Assembly (NCBI GenBank): GCA_001941045.1
Contig: MSHD01000047.1
Coordinates: 1-46,878, forward strand
Reading direction: 5' to 3'
From: Lachnospiraceae bacterium Zagget2
Lineage (GTDB): Bacteria > Bacillota > Clostridia > Lachnospirales > Lachnospiraceae
DNA length: 46,878 bases
Positions 41,718-46,878 of this stretch are shown one piece after another; the stretch's first letter is position 1; the number at the start of each line of letters is the position of its first letter. Under the pieces are notes generated by a model that saw nothing but the letters and a program-made list of their open reading frames with translations, was not told the DNA's origin and ran no database searches. Made by a program: the position numbers and the translations under genes.

Positions 41718-42773
41718 CTAATCCTCCATGCATACCGTATAATCCATTATGGCCGCCGCAACTGTAACGCCCTGCTTTGCCGTCTTCGGGATCAGCAGGC
41801 GGCGTGCGCCGCTGGCCTTCAGAGCTGCGCGCTCACATACGTTTCCCACACCCGTCACGGATTTCACAAAGTCAGATTCCGAAAATTCTTCATCTGACAG
41901 TACGTTTTCGAGTTTCTCAGCCGTATAGGTCTCAAAAGGAACTCCGATGCTTTCCGCAAAACTGCATAGTCCCTGTTCTTCCTTTTTCAGGTCAATGGAG
42001 GCGATTTTCGCAATACTTTCCGGAAAAATCGCATATCGGGAAAGCGTCTCGCAGACGAGCGAGCGAATGGCCTCCTCTTCTGTCCCTTTTTTGCAGCCTA
42101 TGCCGAGCACGACCGCGCGCGGCACGAGATGCAGTGTTTTTTCAAACGGTGCGTCTTCCCGGACCGTAACGGAAAAACCAATCTCCTGTATTCCATCCTG
42201 ATCAAGCTCGTCTGGCACCGATCCGAAAACCGGAAATGCGCTGCGCATCCCCACGCGCCTGCCTTCCACCAGCGCGGCGGCTATTTCCTTGGCAAGCGGC
42301 ATGGAATCCATGTGAAGAGCACGCCGCGCCGCAAAGGCGTCGACTGCAAATTTTCCATTCAGATCAGTCGCTGTCGTAATGACCGGCTCCGCGCCCGTGA
42401 TCTTCGCCGCGAGCAGCGTCAGCGCATTTGCCCCGCCGATATGACCGGACAAAAGAGAGATCACATGCCGTCCCTGCTCATCCATGACGAGTACCGCCGG
42501 GTCCGTCTTTTTACTCCTGACATACGGCGCGATGCTACGCACTGAGATCCCCGTCGCACCGATGAAGATCAGCACGTCATTTTTCGAAAACTGCGCTTCC
42601 GTCCAGGCGGAGAGGGAGCCGTCAAGGACCTGAATATCAGGAAAATCCGACGCGGAAGCGTTCCTTTTTTTCAGCCATAATCCACAGATAATCTGCTGCT
42701 CTTTTAAGCCGGCGGCGAGTTTGCGCGCCAAACTGGCACCATGTTCTGTAAAACTGATAATCGCAGCCCTCAT
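41718..42773 (-). CDS. cbiG: Cobalt-precorrin 5A hydrolase
   Basis: A 351-residue enzyme opening the delta-lactone of cobalt-precorrin-5A and releasing acetaldehyde. The N-terminal and middle regions contain FIGATGISVRSIAPYVRSKK, PAVLVMDEQGRHVISLLSGH and GGANALTLLAAKI. The C-terminal domain has VVLGIGCKKGTEEEAI. It overlaps cbiD by four bases (ATGA-type). Confidence 0.95.
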   Translation of the reverse strand: MRAAIISFTEHGASLARKLAAGLKEQQIICGLWLKKRNASASDFPDIQVLDGSLSAWTEAQFSKNDVLIFIGATGISVRSIAPYVRSKKTDPAVLVMDEQGRHVISLLSGHIGGANALTLLAAKITGAEPVITTATDLNGKFAVDAFAARRALHMDSMPLAKEIAAALVEGRRVGMRSAFPVFGSVPDELDQDGIQEIGFSVTVREDAPFEKTLHLVPRAVVLGIGCKKGTEEEAIRSLVCETLSRYAIFPESIAKIASIDLKKEEQGLCSFAESIGVPFETYTAEKLENVLSDEEFSESDFVKSVTGVGNVCERAALKASGARRLLIPKTAKQGVTVAAAIMDYTVCMED

Positions 42774-43927
42774 TTTATTCTTTGCTCCGCAATCTTCTCC
42801 ACGAGCTCCGGAACCTTCGCCGTCTGCCCGAGGACGCCATAAACATTTGAAAAGGTGATGACGCCGAGTTCCAGTTCGTTCATTGCCCGCTGATTCACAT
42901 AGAACTCCATGCGTTCCATCAGACGCTCCATAACCGGCTCGACCATGTGTGCCTCGTCAAGATATTTCAGCGCGTCGTCAGTCGTCACGCAATCCATCAT
43001 CTTCTGCAGCAGTTCCACCGGCGCGCCAAGAAGCGCGGCATGTACAGTCAGAAGTTCCATGCGCGCATCCGCATTATGCGAGTGCGTATTCATAATGCCG
43101 CCTGCCAGCTTGACAAACTTTCCGATGTGTCCGACCAGCAGCACACCTTTCGCACCGAATTCTACGGCAGCGTCGAGTGCTTCTCCGACAAAATTGCTGC
43201 ATTTTACCGCATCATCAAGATCAAGACCGTGTCCGTACTGCGAGAGAAAATCGATGCCGTAGTTGCCCGGAACTACCAGCAGGTATTTCATGCCGTTCGC
43301 CAGCTTCTGACGCATCTCCACGCGGATCGTCTCAATCAGTGCCTGCTCACTCATCGGCTCGACAATCCCGCTCGTGCCGAGCACGGAAATTCCACCCACA
43401 ATGCCAAGTCTGGGATTGAAGGTCTTCGCCGCGAGTTCCTCTCCTGCCGGAATCGTGATAAGCACGTCGAGGCCGCTGTTATAAGCATACTTTGCACACA
43501 CTGCTTCCAGATTCTCGCGGATCATCTGCCGCGGCACCCGGTTGATCGCCGCCGCGCCGACCGGCTGTTCCAGACCCGGCTTCGTGACGCGTCCTACGCC
43601 GGCTCCGCCGTCGATGTGGATGCGGCTGTCATCACCGGGAACGCTGCTGCATCTGTTCACCTTTGCATAAACGAGAATCCCGTTCGTCACATCCGGGTCG
43701 TCGCCGCCGTCCTTCCGGATCGCGCAGCTCACAGAGTCGCGTTCCCACCGGATATCCAGCACCTCCAGATGAAGCGCCACGCCCTTCGGCGTCATCAGCT
43801 CGACATACGAGACCTCACGCCCGCTCAGGAGCATGGTGGCAGCAGCCTTCGCCGCCGCTGCCGCGCAGGAGCCGGTCGTGTAGCCGAAGCGCAGCTTTTT
43901 ATGATTTTTATAGACAAATTCTTCCAT
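42770..43927 (-). CDS. cbiD: Cobalt-precorrin-5B C1-methyltransferase
   Basis: A 385-residue SAM-dependent enzyme of the anaerobic corrin pathway. It starts with LRFGYTTGSCAAAAAKAA, the CbiD hallmark, followed by KDGGDDPDVTNGILVYAKV and VGRVTKPGLEQPVGAAAINR. Later, VLLVGHIGKFVKLAGGIMNT is also diagnostic. It lies 18 bases after cobT. Confidence 0.95.
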   Translation of the reverse strand: MEEFVYKNHKKLRFGYTTGSCAAAAAKAAATMLLSGREVSYVELMTPKGVALHLEVLDIRWERDSVSCAIRKDGGDDPDVTNGILVYAKVNRCSSVPGDDSRIHIDGGAGVGRVTKPGLEQPVGAAAINRVPRQMIRENLEAVCAKYAYNSGLDVLITIPAGEELAAKTFNPRLGIVGGISVLGTSGIVEPMSEQALIETIRVEMRQKLANGMKYLLVVPGNYGIDFLSQYGHGLDLDDAVKCSNFVGEALDAAVEFGAKGVLLVGHIGKFVKLAGGIMNTHSHNADARMELLTVHAALLGAPVELLQKMMDCVTTDDALKYLDEAHMVEPVMERLMERMEFYVNQRAMNELELGVITFSNVYGVLGQTAKVPELVEKIAEQRIK

Positions 43928-43945
43928 CGAGTGCTCCTGCGATGA

Positions 43946-45007
43946 CTATTTCAGATGCTCGTAGGCCTCTACCTTCGCTCCGTCCCAGGTCACCATGTGA
44001 TAATAGACGTTCATGGCCTGATCAATCAGTGCCAGCCCCATGATTGCGCCTGTCCCCTCGCCAAGATGCATGCCGGCCTGCAGCGGGGCTTTCATCCCGA
44101 GCTGTTCCAGAATCATATGCGCTGCCGGTTCCGTCGAATCATGCGTCGCGATCATGTACTCTTTCGCCGTTTCACAGAGCATCCCCGCCAGATAAGCAGA
44201 AACCGCCGAAATGAAGCCGTCGATCAGAACCGGCATATGCTCGTGCGCCGCGCCGAGATAACAGCCGACAAGCCCGGCGATGTCGAGTCCGCCGACCTTC
44301 GAAATCACGTCGATCGCATCCGTCTTATCCGGCTGATTGACTGCGATCGCACGGCGGATCGCGTCCACCTTGCGCTTCAGGCCTTCTGTGGAAAGTCCCG
44401 CTCCGCGCCCGGTGACCTCCTCAGGATCCTTCTCAAAGAGTACCGCCGCACAGGCCGCGCTGGTCGTCGTATTTCCAATGCCCATTTCGCCGGTGACAAT
44501 GAGCTGATAGCCATCCTTTTTCAGCTCCCGCACGACGTCGACGCCGGTCATGATCGCCCGCACACACTCCTCGCGCGTCATGGCCGGTCCTGTCGCGATA
44601 TTTCCGGTGCCATAGCGCACGACACGGTTCTGAATCTTCGGATGCTTCGCATCAGTCAGAGACCCGATATTGATCGGCACGGAGTCGCAACCGGCCAGCT
44701 TTCCCATAATACAGGCCGTGGACATACCGTCGCCCATATTCTCCAGCACCTGGATCGTCACCGAACTGTCAGTCTGCGTCACGCCCTCCGCGACGACGCC
44801 GTTGTCCGCGCCCATGATGACGGTAGCCCGCTTATCCGGATGCGGCGTAGTCGTCCCCATGATGCCGGCGATCTGCACGAGCGCCTCCTCAAGCCAGCCT
44901 AAGCCCCGCAGCGGCTTCGCAAGCGAATCCCAGCACTTCCAGGTTTCCTCCATGATGTCCCGGTCGATCGGGACGATTTCCGAGATAATCTTTTGTAAGT
45001 CTTCCAT
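43946..45007 (-). CDS. cobT: Nicotinate-nucleotide--dimethylbenzimidazole phosphoribosyltransferase
   Basis: A 353-residue enzyme activating the lower-ligand base to alpha-ribazole phosphate. Blocks seen: WDSLAKPLRGLGWLEEALVQ, MGADNGVVAEGVTQTDSSVT, GEMGIGNTTTSAACAA and the catalytic-site region MHLGEGTGAIMGLALID. It is the first gene of the cobalamin cluster. GGAGAGG precedes the ATG by about seven bases. Only 67 bases separate it from the upstream gene, and no cobalamin riboswitch fits in that space. The lower-ligand base actually used cannot be told from sequence. Confidence 0.95.
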   Translation of the reverse strand: MEDLQKIISEIVPIDRDIMEETWKCWDSLAKPLRGLGWLEEALVQIAGIMGTTTPHPDKRATVIMGADNGVVAEGVTQTDSSVTIQVLENMGDGMSTACIMGKLAGCDSVPINIGSLTDAKHPKIQNRVVRYGTGNIATGPAMTREECVRAIMTGVDVVRELKKDGYQLIVTGEMGIGNTTTSAACAAVLFEKDPEEVTGRGAGLSTEGLKRKVDAIRRAIAVNQPDKTDAIDVISKVGGLDIAGLVGCYLGAAHEHMPVLIDGFISAVSAYLAGMLCETAKEYMIATHDSTEPAAHMILEQLGMKAPLQAGMHLGEGTGAIMGLALIDQAMNVYYHMVTWDGAKVEAYEHLK

Positions 45008-45074
45008 CCTTTATTCCTCTCCTTACTCCAATAAATATCCAGCCTTAAAAGACTCTTCCAGACAGCTCAGGTTC

Positions 45075-45365
45075 TCATAATATACTCCCGTAGAAAAATC
45101 CGATATCCATAAACCCGGGGATACGGTATTTGCAATTCGTGACTGTATCGAAATTTCCATCTGTCACAACGTACTGCCCGATCAATTCATCTGAGACTTG
45201 TTCAAAAGAAAGACAGTGATTGACTTCCGCATCTTTGAGCTGTTTCCTGACGCCATCAAGTCCCAGAGCATCTACCACAATGCCCCTCTTGTTATTTGTT
45301 TTTCGCGCCGTAAATTCAATCAATGAACAGACATAAAAGTAATCATTTTTTTCTTTATCTGTCAT
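45075..45365 (-). CDS. Small conserved protein of the DUF3990/DUF3791-associated type, unknown function
   Basis: 96 residues, no membrane segment, rich in charged helices. It starts DKEKNDYFYVCSLIEFTARK and ends NCKYRIPGFMDIGFFYGSIL. I recall Lachnospiraceae proteins with the same plan (YFxxSLIEYxARKTKN... to ...NCKYxxPxxWDIGxxY) encoded beside DUF3990 and DUF3791 proteins, often thought toxin-antitoxin-like. That is memory, not a search. It overlaps the DUF3990-like remnant by 11 bases, the spacing expected of an operon partner. Possibly an orphaned partner of a decayed module. Confidence 0.6.
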   Translation of the reverse strand: MTDKEKNDYFYVCSLIEFTARKTNNKRGIVVDALGLDGVRKQLKDAEVNHCLSFEQVSDELIGQYVVTDGNFDTVTNCKYRIPGFMDIGFFYGSIL

Positions 45366-45502
45366 AGATGACCTCGCTTCCCAGAAACACCAGACAGTTC
45401 AGTGCATTTAACGTATGAAAACTGATCTGGTGCGTCGGATATCGAAATTTTACGAACCTCAGGCCAGGGGACTTCCGCCTTGCTGGCGTGATATAAAATC
45501 AT
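45355..45502 (-). pseudogene. Internally deleted DUF3990-like gene remnant
   Basis: After RBS GAGGAAAC, an ATG at 45500-45502 opens MILYHASKAEVPWPEVRK, which resembles the DUF3990 N-terminus (MILYHGSxxxVExPEIR). The frame then loses similarity. In the +1 frame, YPTHQISFHTLNALNCLVFL and a few more residues to TAA (45355) resemble the family's C-terminal QISFHTxKALxCLxF segment. About 100 middle residues, including the DFGxGFYxT motif, are missing and the two ends are out of frame. This points to a deletion remnant. Family recognition is from memory. Confidence 0.55.
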
Positions 45503-45527
45503 ATTCTGTTTCCTCATTAAATCGCAT

Positions 45528-46265
45528 TCATTTTACGTTTCTATACTTTACTCCAAAATAATCCAGATATTTTTTTAACCGATTCTGCGCAGTCAGGCAG
45601 GTGTCCCGCAAATACCCTCTCTCTGACTTCCATTCATGAAGTCCGCGATAATAATAATATTTCAAATCATCCGTAATGATAAAAGGAACGATATCATTAC
45701 GCAGACACTCTTTCAGAAGAATCAGTCGTCCCACACGCCCGTTTCCGTCCTGAAAAGGATGAATCCGCTCGAAAGAATAGTGGAATTCCAGCAACTGTTC
45801 CAGAGTTTTCTTTTCATTGTCTACATAGAGACTCAGCAATTCCTTCATGCACCGCGGCACATCCTCCGGCGCGGTTGTCTCCATCATTCCAACCTCGTTT
45901 GCCAGCTTTTTATATTCTCCGACAGCAAACCAGTCCTTGCGGGAATCGCTGGTACCTGTTTTCAAGATTCGGTGAAGTGCCTTGATCAATTCTTCGCTCA
46001 GTGGGTGTTCCGCTTCTTCGATCACCAGATCAATACAGCGAAAATGATTGACCGTCTCCACGATATCGTCCACATTCAGCGCCTCTCCCTCTACGCCCAC
46101 CGTGTTTGTCTCGTAGATATACTGCGTCTGTTCCTGCGTCAGGCGGCTGCCCTCCATATGGTTGGAGTTGTAGGTCATCTCGACCTGAAGCCGATGATAA
46201 ATACCGCCTTTTATCTTTCCTTTCTTTTCATGCCGCAGTGTTTCCAACAGTGTCATATTACTCAC
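45528..46265 (-). CDS. Fic/DOC family protein (probable AMPylase) with N-terminal inhibitory motif
   Basis: A 245-residue Fic-domain protein. The catalytic motif HPFxDGNGRxGR is complete: IHPFQDGNGRVGRLILL. Near the N-terminus, NSNHMEGSRLT fits the (S/T)xxxE(G/N) inhibitory helix, making this a self-inhibited class II Fic rather than one needing a separate antitoxin. Fic enzymes transfer AMP or other nucleotide parts to Ser/Thr/Tyr of proteins; the target is unknown. It lies next to the DUF3990-like remnant and the small hypothetical gene, so the area resembles a small toxin-type island. Confidence 0.9.
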   Translation of the reverse strand: MSNMTLLETLRHEKKGKIKGGIYHRLQVEMTYNSNHMEGSRLTQEQTQYIYETNTVGVEGEALNVDDIVETVNHFRCIDLVIEEAEHPLSEELIKALHRILKTGTSDSRKDWFAVGEYKKLANEVGMMETTAPEDVPRCMKELLSLYVDNEKKTLEQLLEFHYSFERIHPFQDGNGRVGRLILLKECLRNDIVPFIITDDLKYYYYRGLHEWKSERGYLRDTCLTAQNRLKKYLDYFGVKYRNVK

Positions 46266-46339
46266 CTGTTTCTACTATCATTCTTCTCTTTCCATTGTCA
46301 GCAGTCCTCGACAAACCATCAGAATATCTCTGATTATTG

Positions 46340-46831
46340 CTAAAGAACATGATAATACGGGCAGATATCCTCATAATGTCCGTCTTTCATACGAAACCCT
46401 CCCGGAATCACGCCGAGCTGCGTGAAACCGAGACGCTCGTAGAGATGCCGCGCATGCATATTTGTGGCAACGACCGCATTGAATTGCAGCACACGGTAAC
46501 CGCAGCGCTTCGCCTGCGCAAGGCAGTCCGATACCAGCTGTTCGCCGATATGCAAACCGCGGCTGTCTCTACGCACCGCATAGCTCGCATTGCAGATGTG
46601 ACCGCAGCGGCCGATATTGTTCGGGTGCAGGATATAGAGTCCGTAGATTGTACCGGTATCGGTATCCTCTGCAACGCCGCAGTAAGTCTGCCCGGCGAAA
46701 AACGCGCGACCAGTCTCGTCGTTCAGGAATTCTTCCTGTGGGAACGCGACCCCGTCCTCAATAACCTCATTCCAGATCGTGTTCATGGCGGGAACATCAG
46801 CCTCCGTATATTTTCTGACTGCGATACTCAT
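46340..46831 (-). CDS. GNAT family N-acetyltransferase
   Basis: A 163-residue GNAT-fold protein. Motif A (acetyl-CoA pyrophosphate loop) is VRRDSRGLHIGEQLVSDCL, followed by LQFNAVVATNMHARHLYERL and GFTQLGVIPGGFRM. The order resembles phosphinothricin-type or ribosomal-type acetyltransferases; the substrate is not predictable. It stands alone upstream of the Fic gene, 74 bases away. Confidence 0.9.
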   Translation of the reverse strand: MSIAVRKYTEADVPAMNTIWNEVIEDGVAFPQEEFLNDETGRAFFAGQTYCGVAEDTDTGTIYGLYILHPNNIGRCGHICNASYAVRRDSRGLHIGEQLVSDCLAQAKRCGYRVLQFNAVVATNMHARHLYERLGFTQLGVIPGGFRMKDGHYEDICPYYHVL

Positions 46832-46878
46832 ATATTAACCCTTCCAGTACAGCAGGTAGTGTCAAAAGCTACCTCGTT

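Noticed and set aside
45023-45160. 45-codon minus-strand frame overlapping the end of the 96-aa gene and running to cobT
   Set aside because: Protein-like composition at its end, but no RBS, and it conflicts with the better-supported 96-aa frame; probably chance.

Overview
The window looks like chromosomal DNA of an anaerobic, moderately GC-rich Clostridia member, most likely Lachnospiraceae-like. The evidence is an L27 precursor with a cleavable N-terminal peptide next to a Prp protease gene, a fused B12-binding radical SAM/DUF2344 protein, an oxygen-independent (class III) ribonucleotide reductase, SdpR/SdpI, a PucR regulator, and an anaerobic-type (Cbi) cobalamin pathway. The assignment is inference from gene content; no marker gene fixes the genus.

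Layout. 1-4.7 kb (minus strand): radical SAM protein, RNase E/G, prp, rplU, rpmA. The RNase E/G gene carries an in-frame TAG just before its conserved C-terminal tail. 4.8-11.8 kb (minus): zinc alcohol/polyol dehydrogenase, enolase, a D,D-carboxypeptidase, tRNA-Ala(CGC), tRNA-Val(CAC), and the class III ribonucleotide reductase. In the reductase the glycyl-radical domain is a separate 52-residue gene between nrdD and nrdG. 11.9-23 kb: small accessory units. These are an ABC transporter without a binding protein, an ECF S component with a P1 (S58) peptidase behind a striking inverted-repeat promoter, a HEPN/MNT pair, sdpR-sdpI, an SseB-like protein with a cupin, an orphan PTS IIC, an XRE regulator, and galE/IIB-like/MATE.

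23-34.6 kb is the most unusual part. One long minus-strand operon encodes five different uroporphyrinogen-decarboxylase-fold (MtaA/MtvB-like) proteins, a CobW/COG0523 metallo-GTPase, an SLC13 permease with a small two-helix membrane partner, and a GPH-type MFS transporter. A PucR-family activator is transcribed divergently from a region carrying paired TGTACA sites. No corrinoid protein, reductive activase or MttB-type enzyme is present. I read the operon as an uptake and demethylation (or other one-carbon removal) system for an unknown substrate.

34.6-45 kb: eleven tightly packed minus-strand cobalamin genes, cobT-cbiD-cbiG-cbiJET-cbiA-cobU-cobS-(short cobU-like)-cobC-cbiB-cobO. The cofactor that UROD-fold methyltransferases normally work with is therefore made right next door. 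cbiK/X, cbiL, cbiC, cbiF, cbiH and cbiP are not in the window, and no cobalamin riboswitch is visible. 45-46.9 kb: a small conserved hypothetical protein, an internally deleted DUF3990-like remnant, a Fic protein with its own inhibitory motif, and a GNAT acetyltransferase.
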